A stretch of 6,279 nucleotides of DNA from Elstera sp044372965 (GTDB lineage Bacteria; Pseudomonadota; Alphaproteobacteria; Elsterales; Elsteraceae): NCBI RefSeq assembly GCF_044372965.1, contig NZ_JBILQX010000192.1, positions 1-6,279 on the forward strand, given 5' to 3'. The notes under the pieces are model-generated. The model did not search any database and had not been told where the DNA came from. It saw only the letters and a list, made by a program, of their open reading frames with translations. Positions 1 to 5,633 of the stretch are shown in pieces. Position numbers and translations under genes: made by a program. Position 1 is the first letter of the stretch. Each line of letters opens with the position of its first letter.

Positions 1-861
1 GTATTTTTGGGTGGGATTCTCGCTTTCACGGGGCTGTATCCATCGCTCCAGGGGCGCCTGATGGTTTTTCAGCTCATGACCGTGGGGATATGTTTCTATC
101 TTCTTCATGTCATTCGGCATTTATCGGCCGAAGATCATGCGTTGGGCCGAAGCTTCCTGCGGGTTTTTGCAAGCGTGCCGCTCTTGGCATTTGTCGCCCA
201 ATCGTTTTTAGCTGTGGTCGGGGAGAGTGCGGCCTCTCCGGCCGAAAGCGTCACCCTGGTTCTGCTCGCTGCGACTGCTGTCGGCATCCTCGCGGCGATT
301 GGGTGCATCATTCTGGTGGCGGAGCGGTTCGCCGCCCATGTCGGCCATCAAGCCGGGATCGATTTGCTCACGGGCCTGCCGACGCGCCGCAATTTCAGCC
401 AAAAGGTTGACCACGCCCTTCGCCAGTTTAATGCCGGCGGGCCAGAGGTTTCGGTTATTCTTTTCGATATCGATCATTTTAAAGCGATCAATGACACCCA
501 TGGGCACGATATGGGGGACCGGGCCTTACAGGCGGTCGCGGAGTGTGCGAGCCGCCACGCGCGCGCGACCGACTTTATCGCCCGTCTCGGCGGCGACGAG
601 TTCGCCATTCTACTGCCCGATACGCGGTTAGACGAGGCCACCCATATCGCCCGCCGCGTGCTGGAAGCGTTACGCTCGCTCCGCCTGGAGCACGAAGGCG
701 CGCTTGTTCGTGTCTCCGGCAGTTTCGGGGTTGCCCACTTAGAGCGGGACGATGAAACGGTCCATAGTGTGATGAAACGCGCCGATGTCGCCCTTTATGC
801 CGTGAAACGCCGGGGCCGGAATGATGTTGAACCCCAGGCCTTTTCGTCCGTTTCGGCCTGA
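1..861 (+). CDS. Membrane-bound diguanylate cyclase (GGDEF), 5' end missing
   Basis: This is a GGDEF-domain enzyme that should make cyclic di-GMP from two GTP at the inner membrane. The frame is open to base 1, so the gene is most likely cut by the window edge. A TTG at base 7 could be read as a start, but no ribosome site is visible. Numbering from that TTG, residues about 20-100 hold three hydrophobic stretches, probably membrane helices of a sensor region I cannot assign to a named family. The catalytic domain starts at DLLTGLPTRR (119-128) and continues with FDIDHFKAIND (from 153). The active-site GGDEF is intact (195-199). RATD (186-189) lies exactly five residues before it, the spacing of the inhibitory I-site, so product feedback is expected. 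No EAL domain follows. The gene ends nine bases from the convergent AsnC-type gene. Family assignment is very secure; the input signal is unknown. Confidence 0.93.
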   Translation, partial: VFLGGILAFTGLYPSLQGRLMVFQLMTVGICFYLLHVIRHLSAEDHALGRSFLRVFASVPLLAFVAQSFLAVVGESAASPAESVTLVLLAATAVGILAAIGCIILVAERFAAHVGHQAGIDLLTGLPTRRNFSQKVDHALRQFNAGGPEVSVILFDIDHFKAINDTHGHDMGDRALQAVAECASRHARATDFIARLGGDEFAILLPDTRLDEATHIARRVLEALRSLRLEHEGALVRVSGSFGVAHLERDDETVHSVMKRADVALYAVKRRGRNDVEPQAFSSVSA

Positions 862-870
862 GGTCGGGGG

Positions 871-1308
871 CTAAAGCCGGGCCTTTGTACTGCGCGGCGT
901 CGCTAGCAATAAGCTGGTTTCGCTGCCGGTAATGCCAGGGATCAGACGAATGCGGCGCAAGACGTTATCGAAATCGGTCAAGGTCGCCGCCCCCAGTTCT
1001 ACCACCAGATCCCAGCGACCGTTCGTCGTGTGAATCTCCGAGACTTCGGCAAAACCGCCCAAGGCGCGGATCACCCGGTCGCCCATCTGGCCTTCGATTT
1101 CAACCATCATGATGCCGCGTACCGGCAGTTCCACCGCGTCGGCGCGCAGAATGACCGTATACCCCAGCACCGCGCCGCTTTGCTCCAACCGCTCCATCCG
1201 GGCGCGAACCGTGGCGCGGGAGGCCCCGAGTTCCAACGCCAAATCTGACACGCTGCGCCGCCCGTTATGGCGCAGCAGGGTAATGAGCCGTTCGTCGAGG
1301 TGATCCAT
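871..1308 (-). CDS. Lrp/AsnC-family transcriptional regulator, probable local regulator of arginine catabolism
   Basis: The 145-residue product has the usual length and two-domain layout of Lrp/AsnC proteins. The N-terminal winged helix-turn-helix is at about residues 3-50 (LDERLITLLRHNGRRSVSDL, then the recognition region GASRATVRARMERLEQSG). A RAM ligand-binding/oligomerisation domain follows at about 63-135 (VRGIMMVEIEG, then the TTNGRWDLVVEL strand). The start is the ATG read from 1308, with GGAAAG just upstream on the minus strand. It is divergent from arginase and ornithine cyclodeaminase, with 129 bases between the start codons. Lrp-type regulators next to arginine or ornithine catabolic genes often activate them in response to the amino acid. 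That role is inferred here from position only. Ligand (arginine or ornithine) and autoregulation are likely but not shown. Confidence 0.92.
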   Translation of the reverse strand: MDHLDERLITLLRHNGRRSVSDLALELGASRATVRARMERLEQSGAVLGYTVILRADAVELPVRGIMMVEIEGQMGDRVIRALGGFAEVSEIHTTNGRWDLVVELGAATLTDFDNVLRRIRLIPGITGSETSLLLATPRSTKARL

Positions 1309-1331
1309 AGCTTTCCATTTCGGCAGTTTAA

Positions 1332-1360
1332 TTTACCAATTTGGCTAATCCTATCATAAT
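1332..1360 (+). promoter_or_regulatory. Candidate sigma-70 type promoter for the arginase operon
   Basis: TTTACC (1332-1337, four of six matches to TTGACA) and CATAAT (1355-1360, five of six to TATAAT) are 17 bases apart, the optimal spacing. They lie in the AT-rich part of the divergent spacer. Transcription would start near 1367, giving a leader of about 70 bases before the arginase ATG. This is a pattern match only. I found no equally good promoter for the divergent regulator. Confidence 0.45.
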
Positions 1361-1370
1361 TTTTGCCAAT
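1334..1370. promoter_or_regulatory. Candidate AsnC-type operator: TTGGC/GCCAA half-sites
   Basis: Three related half-sites lie together in the divergent spacer. CCAATTTGG (1336-1344) is an odd perfect palindrome. TTGGCTA (1341-1347) faces TTGCCAA (1363-1369) as an inverted repeat. CCAAT also recurs as a direct repeat 30 bases apart (1336 and 1366), close to three helical turns. Lrp-type octamers wrap several phased degenerate sites, so the pattern suits the adjacent regulator. The sites overlap the proposed -35 and flank the -10 of the arginase promoter, so binding would affect that promoter directly. Assignment is inferred from layout. Confidence 0.35.
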
Positions 1371-1437
1371 CTCCTGTGTTCACTATGCCAGTTGGGGATG
1401 CTCCAATAGGGGGGTTCAGCAGCAAGGCAGCCCTTCC

Positions 1438-2376
1438 ATGACCGATACTCCTCTCCATTGCAAAATTCTCGCGGTTCCCGTTCAAGAAGGCGCTGGGCGC
1501 TTGGGCTGCGAGATGGGACCTGCCGCCTTTCGCGCGGCGGGATTGGCGGGGGCGATCACCGAACTCGGCCATAGCGTGCAGGATTTGGGGACGGTGATGC
1601 CCGCTCAGCCGCGCGACCTGCATCACCCGAACCCGGCGCTGAAGGCCCTACCCGAAGTGGTGGCCTGGATCGAAGCGCTCACCGACGCCGCCTATGAGGC
1701 CAGCGCCGAAGGCTTCCCCATTTTCGTCGGCGGCGATCACTCGCTTGCCGCAGGCACGATCCCCGGCCTTGCCCGGCGCGCCGAGGAGCAGGGCCGCCCG
1801 TTCTTCGTGCTGTGGCTCGACGCCCACCCGGATTTCCATACGCTAGAATCGACCACCAGCGGCCATTTGCACGGAACGCCCGTAGCCTATTTCACGGGAA
1901 TCAAGAGTTTTGAGGGCGTGTTCACACCGCTGCAAACATTGGTCGATCCCAAAAATGTGTGCATGATGGGTATTCGTTCCGTCGATGCCGCCGAACGGGC
2001 TGCTCTACGCGATACCGACATTACGATCCACGATATGCGCGCGATTGACGACTACGGCATCGCCCCGCTGCTCAATGCCTTCTTAAAGCGCGTTCAGGAT
2101 GCCAACGGCCTGCTGCACGTTAGCTTCGATGTGGATTTTCTCGACCCCTCCATCGCCCCCGGCGTTGGCACCCCCGTTCAAGGCGGCCCGACCATGCGTG
2201 AAGCCCATCTGCTGATGGAAATGCTGCACGAATGCGGGCGCGTGACCAGTCTCGACCTTGTGGAACTCAACCCCTTCCTCGACGAGCGCGGCCGCACGGC
2301 GACGCTGATGGTCGATCTCGTCGGCAGCCTCATGGGCCGCTCTATTCTCGACCGCTCGAAAGGCCCCTACCAATGA
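1438..2376 (+). CDS. rocF: Arginase (L-arginine to ornithine plus urea)
   Basis: This 312-residue manganese enzyme hydrolyses arginine to ornithine and urea in the cytoplasm. All family motifs are present: GGDHSLAAGT with metal ligand H101, DAHPD (D128, H130, D132), HLHGTPVAY with H145 as the likely proton-shuttle histidine, SFDVDFLDP (D231, D233) followed by APGVGTPVQGG, and VELNP with the guanidinium-binding glutamate E276. The HLHG and APGVGTP context points to arginase rather than agmatinase or formiminoglutamase. The frame is open back to 1363, but the ATG at 1438 is preferred: the extra 25 residues have no family character and run through the promoter region, and AAGG lies ten bases before 1438. 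The stop overlaps the ornithine cyclodeaminase start. The name arcA is also used for this gene in agrobacteria. Confidence 0.96.
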   Translation: MTDTPLHCKILAVPVQEGAGRLGCEMGPAAFRAAGLAGAITELGHSVQDLGTVMPAQPRDLHHPNPALKALPEVVAWIEALTDAAYEASAEGFPIFVGGDHSLAAGTIPGLARRAEEQGRPFFVLWLDAHPDFHTLESTTSGHLHGTPVAYFTGIKSFEGVFTPLQTLVDPKNVCMMGIRSVDAAERAALRDTDITIHDMRAIDDYGIAPLLNAFLKRVQDANGLLHVSFDVDFLDPSIAPGVGTPVQGGPTMREAHLLMEMLHECGRVTSLDLVELNPFLDERGRTATLMVDLVGSLMGRSILDRSKGPYQ

Positions 2377-3428
2377 CCCGCGCCCCTGATCTCAACCTCG
2401 TCCCTTTCGTGTCGGTCGATCATATGATGAAGCTGGTGCTGACGATTGGCACCGAGCGCTTCCTGACCGAGCTTGCGGGCTATATCGAAGACGATTTTAA
2501 GCGCTGGGAGAGTTTCGACAAAACCGCCCGCGTCGCCTCCCACTCGCTCGACGGCGTGATCGAGTTGATGCCGACCAGCGACGGCGCGTTGTATGGCTTC
2601 AAATACGTCAACGGCCACCCGAAGAACATTAAGGATGGCCGCCAGACCGTCACCGCCTTCGGCGTGCTGGCCGATGTTGGCACCGGCTATCCGGTTCTGA
2701 TGACGGAAATGACCATTCTCACCGCGCTGCGCACCGCTGCCATGTCTGCCGTTGCCGCCAAATATCTCGCGCCCAAAGGGTCGGATACGATGGCGATTAT
2801 CGGCAATGGTGCGCAGTCGGAGTTCCAGGCGATGGCCTTCAAGGCCATTCTGGGCATCAAAAAGCTGCGCCTTTACGATATTGATCCTGTCGCGACCGAC
2901 AAGTGCGCCCGTAATCTCGCGGGGGCCGGGTTCGAGATTACTAAGTGCAAGACCTCGCAAGACGCCGTCGAAGGCGCGCAGATCATCACCACTGTGACCG
3001 CCGACAAGCAATATGCCACCATTCTGACCGATAATATGGTCGGCACCGGCGTGCATATTAACGCCGTGGGCGGCGACTGCCCCGGCAAGACGGAACTCCA
3101 TAAGGATATTCTCACCCGCTCGGATATTTTCGTCGAATACCCGCCGCAAACCCGTATCGAAGGTGAAATCCAGCAGCTTCCCGCCGACTACCCGGTGATT
3201 GAACTGTGGGAAGTGATGGTCGGCAAAACCCAAGGGCGGCGCGAGCCAAGCCAAATCACCCTGTTCGATTCGGTCGGCTTTGCCATCGAAGATTTCTCGG
3301 CCCTGCGCTACGTGCGCGACAAGCTGAAGGCCACCGGCCTCTACGTGGACCTCGACCTGCTGGCCGATCCTGACGAGCCGCGCGACCTGTTCGGCATGCT
3401 GCTGCGGCATCAAGCGGTTATGGCCTAA
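2373..3428 (+). CDS. ocd: Ornithine cyclodeaminase (ornithine to proline plus ammonia)
   Basis: The product (351 residues, normal for the family) belongs to the ornithine cyclodeaminase/mu-crystallin family and converts the ornithine released by arginase into proline and ammonia, using bound NAD. Visible landmarks are KYVNGHPKN with substrate-binding K77, TEMTILTALRTAAMS with R120, the Rossmann dinucleotide loop IIGNGAQSEFQ (G144, G146), the LYDIDP strand end and AVGGDCPGKTEL with the catalytic aspartate D235. The GGDCPGKTEL segment favours true ornithine cyclodeaminase over the alanine dehydrogenase or ketimine reductase relatives. The ATG overlaps the arginase stop (ATGA), with GAAAGG nine bases upstream, so the two genes should be co-transcribed and translationally coupled. 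The frame extends upstream inside arginase, but that part is a shadow. Also called arcB in agrobacteria. Confidence 0.95.
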   Translation: MTRAPDLNLVPFVSVDHMMKLVLTIGTERFLTELAGYIEDDFKRWESFDKTARVASHSLDGVIELMPTSDGALYGFKYVNGHPKNIKDGRQTVTAFGVLADVGTGYPVLMTEMTILTALRTAAMSAVAAKYLAPKGSDTMAIIGNGAQSEFQAMAFKAILGIKKLRLYDIDPVATDKCARNLAGAGFEITKCKTSQDAVEGAQIITTVTADKQYATILTDNMVGTGVHINAVGGDCPGKTELHKDILTRSDIFVEYPPQTRIEGEIQQLPADYPVIELWEVMVGKTQGRREPSQITLFDSVGFAIEDFSALRYVRDKLKATGLYVDLDLLADPDEPRDLFGMLLRHQAVMA

Positions 3429-3448
3429 CTAGGCTAACAGGCTATGGG

Positions 3449-3480
3449 CGGAGGGATTGAGCATCATTTCGAGTCCTCCG
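3449..3480 (+). terminator. Stem-loop after ocd, possible transcript end
   Basis: CGGAGG (3449-3454) pairs with CCTCCG (3475-3480). Below it a second helix forms between TTGAG (3457-3461) and TTCGA (3468-3472), using two G-U pairs, and closes on a six-base loop. It starts 21 bases past the ocd stop. No run of T follows, so it is not a classical intrinsic terminator. It may protect the 3' end of the transcript or assist termination. Confidence 0.35.
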
Positions 3481-3538
3481 TCAGCTTGGCGTAAGTTTCA
3501 GCGTCCATCTTGGCTTCATGTCATGATGGGAGAGCAGG

Positions 3539-4246
3539 ATGAGCCACGCAAAAAATAACCGTCACTGGGAAAACGACGACGATTTCCATGACGTGAGAAC
3601 CAGCGATAACGATGGATCGGATCGCGACCCCGATAGTCACGATGACTCAGATGATTGGAACAATGACGATCACGACGACAATAATTGGAATAGCAATAAT
3701 TGGTACGGTGAAAGCCAGAGTGATGACCGCTTGTGTCCCAGTACGCCACCAACCGAAACAGCGCTGATTCTATCCTCTCGGGCTCTAGTCACCTATACAG
3801 GAACAGACGGAAATAACGGGCTAACCGGCAGCAATCGTGCCGATCTTCTATTAGGTTATGGGGGCGAGGATAGCCTAAACGGCGGCAGAGGCGAGGATAC
3901 GCTCCTCGGGGGCGACGGCTCCGACACGCTCGTCGGCGGTACGGGTGAAGATTGGCTACACGGTGGCTCGGGAGCCGACCGCCTGAATGGCGGCAGTGAT
4001 GAAGACAGGTTAATCGGCGGCGCGGGCGCTGATAGATTTATACTGTCGTTGGGAAGTTCAGACGATTACGTCTTGGACTTTAACGCCGCCGAGGGAGATC
4101 GGATCGAAGTTCAAAAGGGTCTTTCGGTCCGATTTTTTGAAGCGGATTCGGGTGATGCGGTGCTTGTCTTGAACGATGGCAGTTCAATCACTTTGGTAGG
4201 CGTCGCCGTAATTACCGTTACACAGGACTGGATTGTGGCGGGATAA
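3539..4246 (+). CDS. Small RTX-type calcium-binding protein with Asp/Asn/His/Trp-rich N-terminus, probably type I secreted
   Basis: The 235-residue product has three parts. Residues 1-63 are low complexity and strongly acidic: 19 Asp, 11 Asn, 5 His and 4 Trp, with almost no aliphatic residues. After a short Pro/Thr-rich linker come eight tandem RTX nonapeptides (97-168), six of them close to GGxGxDxLx (for example GGRGEDTLL and GGTGEDWLH), which form a calcium-binding beta roll. The tail (175-235) has the DYVLDFNAAEGDRIEV motif common after RTX blocks and would carry an uncleaved type I secretion signal. No N-terminal signal peptide is present. GGGAG sits six bases before the ATG. No type I transporter gene lies in the window. 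There is no enzymatic domain, so activity is unknown; an adhesin, matrix or metal-binding role is speculative. Base composition is visibly more AT-rich than in flanking genes, and it is flanked by hairpins, so it is probably a single-gene unit and perhaps acquired. Confidence 0.87.
   Translation: MSHAKNNRHWENDDDFHDVRTSDNDGSDRDPDSHDDSDDWNNDDHDDNNWNSNNWYGESQSDDRLCPSTPPTETALILSSRALVTYTGTDGNNGLTGSNRADLLLGYGGEDSLNGGRGEDTLLGGDGSDTLVGGTGEDWLHGGSGADRLNGGSDEDRLIGGAGADRFILSLGSSDDYVLDFNAAEGDRIEVQKGLSVRFFEADSGDAVLVLNDGSSITLVGVAVITVTQDWIVAG
3827..4042 (+). repeat. RTX nonapeptide repeat block (eight imperfect 27-base units)
   Basis: Eight consecutive nine-residue units encode the calcium-binding beta roll. 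The first two (GSNRADLLL, GYGGEDSLN) are degenerate. The next four (GGRGEDTLL, GGDGSDTLV, GGTGEDWLH, GGSGADRLN) are canonical. GGSDEDRLI loses the second loop glycine, and GGAGADRFI closes the block. At the DNA level the units share GGCGG/GGCTC-type starts but have diverged, so this is an old repeat rather than a recent expansion. Confidence 0.88.
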
Positions 4247-4271
4247 CTTTTAGCAACAAGGATCTAACGGG

Positions 4272-4303
4272 AGCCCGGCGAAACCGCTGGGCTTTCGCGT
4301 TTT
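4272..4303 (+). terminator. Rho-independent type terminator after the RTX gene
   Basis: AGCCCGGCG (4272-4280) pairs with CGCTGGGCT (4285-4293) over nine base pairs, one of them G-U, closing on the tetraloop AAAC. The sequence TTCGCGTTTT follows. The T tract is interrupted, so the tail is weaker than ideal, but the GC-rich stem is strong and sits 25 bases past the RTX stop. It separates the RTX gene from the downstream transport operon. Confidence 0.7.
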
Positions 4304-4364
4304 GTATGCAATTTTCTCGATAAGAACAAATTTTAGACATATTGACTTTTTTTGCATGCAATTT
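4301..4364. promoter_or_regulatory. Paired 14-base repeats, candidate enhancer (UAS) sites for a sigma-54 activator
   Basis: TTTGTATGCAATTT (4301-4314) and TTTGCATGCAATTT (4351-4364) differ at one base and start exactly 50 bases apart. The second contains a perfect ten-base palindrome, TTGCATGCAA (4352-4361), as expected of a dimer-binding site. Their centres lie about 90 and 140 bases upstream of the start predicted from the -24/-12 promoter at 4422-4438, within the range usual for bacterial enhancer-binding proteins. They match neither the NtrC nor the NifA consensus. The first copy overlaps the T tail of the RTX terminator, so chance similarity of T-rich ends is possible. Confidence 0.45.
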
Positions 4365-4421
4365 GACAGTACGAAGCAATTCACCAAATCTTATCCCTCT
4401 GATAAATAACAATAATTATAT

Positions 4422-4438
4422 TTGGCATACAAGTTGCT
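4422..4438 (+). promoter_or_regulatory. Sigma-54 (-24/-12) promoter of the BMP transporter operon
   Basis: TTGGCA (4422-4427) and TTGCT (4434-4438) match the YTGGCACG-N4-TTGCW consensus, departing only at the C and G that follow GGCA. The invariant GG (4424-4425) and GC (4436-4437) are separated by exactly ten bases, the strict sigma-54 spacing. Transcription would begin near 4449, giving a leader of about 58 bases before the binding-protein ATG. An AT-rich stretch (4401-4423) lies just upstream and could bend easily. Sigma-54 control fits uptake of a nitrogen-containing solute. It requires an activator, which is not encoded in this window. Confidence 0.68.
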
Positions 4439-4455
4439 GATAGGAATGCGGAAGA

Positions 4456-4476
4456 TCGGCAGGCCGGGGCCGCCGA
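4456..4476 (+). other. GC-rich hairpin in the 5' leader of the transporter mRNA
   Basis: TCGGC (4456-4460) pairs with GCCGA (4472-4476) and GGC (4462-4464) with GCC (4469-4471). There is one bulged A and a CGGG loop. If transcription starts near 4449, this stem lies within the first ten bases of the message. A 5' stem of this kind commonly slows RNA decay. It lies upstream of, and leaves free, the likely ribosome site AAGGG (about 4494-4498). Confidence 0.4.
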
Positions 4477-4506
4477 CGCAGATTTCAGCAGAAAAGGGCC
4501 GAAGAG

Positions 4507-5625
4507 ATGGATATGAAGCAGATCAGCCGCCGGTCGATCCTGAAAAGCACCGCCCTTGGGGCCTTGGGCGTGGCGGCGGGCGGGCTGCCGTTCCGCAGTG
4601 CGCAGGCGGCAGGGCTTACCATTGGGATCATCTACGTCGGCCCGCGCGACGATTTCGGCTGGAACCAGGCCCATGCCGTCGGCGCGCAGGCGCTCAAAGC
4701 CGTGCCGGGCGTGACCGTGATCGAAGAAGAAAATGTGCCCGAAACCGTCGCCGTGCAAAAGACGATGGAATCGATGATTAACCTTGATGGCGCAAAGCTG
4801 ATTTTCGCCACCTCCTTCGGCTATTTCGACCCGCATATGATCGAGATGGCCAAGAAATATCCCGCCGTCGAGTTTCGCCACGCGGTCGGCCTGTGGCAGG
4901 CCGATAAGCACCCGAAGAACGCGGGCAGCTATTTTGGCTATATCGATCAAGCCCATTACGTTGATGGCGTCGCGGCGGGACTTTCGACCAAGAGCAATAA
5001 GCTCGGCTTCATCGCCGCCAAACCCATCGGCACCGTGATCCGCAATATCAACTCCTTCCTGCTCGGCGCGCGCAAAACCAACCCGAACGCCACCGTTCAA
5101 GTGATTTTCACTGGCGACTGGTCCCTGCCCGTGCGCGAAGCCGAAACCACCAATGCCCTGGTGGATGCCGGGTGCGATGTGATCACCTGCCACGTCGATA
5201 GCCCGAAAGTCGTCATCCAGACCGCCGAAAAGCGCGGCGTGAAAACCTGTGGCCATAACGCTAATCAAGGCCCGCTCGCCCCGAAGGGCTTCATCACTGG
5301 CGCGGAATATAAGTGGGAAACCATCTATAAGCAGTTCGCCGCATCCCTCGCCAAAGGCGAAAAACTGCCGAACTTCGTGCGCGGCGGCTTCGATCTCGAT
5401 TACGTCCAAAACACCGCCTTCGGCGCAGGGGCCTCCCCGGAAGCGATCAAAGCCGCAACCGAAGCCAAAGCCGCGTTAGTCGCCAAAACCCCCATCTACG
5501 TCGGCCCGCTCAAAGACAATAAGGGCAAGGAAATCGTCGGCGCAGGCAAAAGCCTCGACAACTACGACGCCGGGCTGGAGAACAGCAATTACCTTCTGGA
5601 TGGTGTGATCGGCTCGCTCACTTAG
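4507..5625 (+). CDS. BMP-family ABC transporter substrate-binding protein with Tat signal
   Basis: This 372-residue periplasmic protein should capture a solute for an ABC importer of the basic membrane protein (BMP/PnrA-like) family, whose known ligands are mostly nucleosides and purines. The N-terminus carries a twin-arginine signal, SRRSILK (7-13), then a hydrophobic Ala/Gly-rich core and a likely cleavage site around SAQA-AG (31-36). The mature part starts with TIGIIYVGPRDDFGWNQAH, typical of the family, and continues with IFATSFGYFDP, AGSYFGYIDQAHYVDGVAAG and VDSPKVVIQTAEKRGVKTCG. No lipobox cysteine is present, so it is probably soluble rather than a lipoprotein. The start may be the ATG at 4507 or the one two codons later at 4513, where AAGAG lies at better spacing; the Tat motif is kept in both. 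It lies behind a sigma-54 type promoter, and a permease gene follows after a stem-loop array. Ligand not assigned. Confidence 0.93.
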   Translation: MDMKQISRRSILKSTALGALGVAAGGLPFRSAQAAGLTIGIIYVGPRDDFGWNQAHAVGAQALKAVPGVTVIEEENVPETVAVQKTMESMINLDGAKLIFATSFGYFDPHMIEMAKKYPAVEFRHAVGLWQADKHPKNAGSYFGYIDQAHYVDGVAAGLSTKSNKLGFIAAKPIGTVIRNINSFLLGARKTNPNATVQVIFTGDWSLPVREAETTNALVDAGCDVITCHVDSPKVVIQTAEKRGVKTCGHNANQGPLAPKGFITGAEYKWETIYKQFAASLAKGEKLPNFVRGGFDLDYVQNTAFGAGASPEAIKAATEAKAALVAKTPIYVGPLKDNKGKEIVGAGKSLDNYDAGLENSNYLLDGVIGSLT

Positions 5626-5633
5626 GACGTGTT

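Noticed and set aside
1363..1437. A 25-residue N-terminal extension of arginase
   Set aside because: The extra residues (including Cys/Gln/Gly-rich text) do not resemble arginase and would begin at or before the predicted transcription start. The ATG at 1438 gives the normal family length and motif numbering.
2367..3413. A 348-codon open frame antisense to ornithine cyclodeaminase
   Set aside because: Its product is a His/Gly/Arg-rich composition without any family motif. The sense strand encodes a complete enzyme with intact catalytic residues. Long antisense frames are expected in GC-biased genes.
3516..3752. A 78-codon Tyr/His/Arg-rich open frame antisense to the RTX N-terminus
   Set aside because: It is the reverse reading of the Asp/Asn codon-rich stretch. 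It has no ribosome site and no neighbours that support it.
4301..4364. The 14-base repeats as target-site duplications of a small insertion
   Set aside because: The 36 bases between them have no terminal inverted repeats or other mobile-element features, and the copies differ at one base. Their distance to the promoter fits activator sites better.
4363..4391. TTGACA at 4363-4368 as a sigma-70 -35 box
   Set aside because: At 17 bases downstream the sequence is AAATCT, a poor -10, and no better one occurs at 16-18 bases. The -24/-12 element is a much better match.
4422..4781. A plus-strand frame overlapping the start of the binding-protein gene
   Set aside because: It starts inside the sigma-54 promoter, has no ribosome site and shows no domain. 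It is out of frame with the real gene.
4381..5409. A 342-codon open frame antisense to the BMP binding protein
   Set aside because: It would run out through the sigma-54 promoter region and has no recognisable domain. The sense gene has a Tat signal and family motifs, so this is a compositional shadow.
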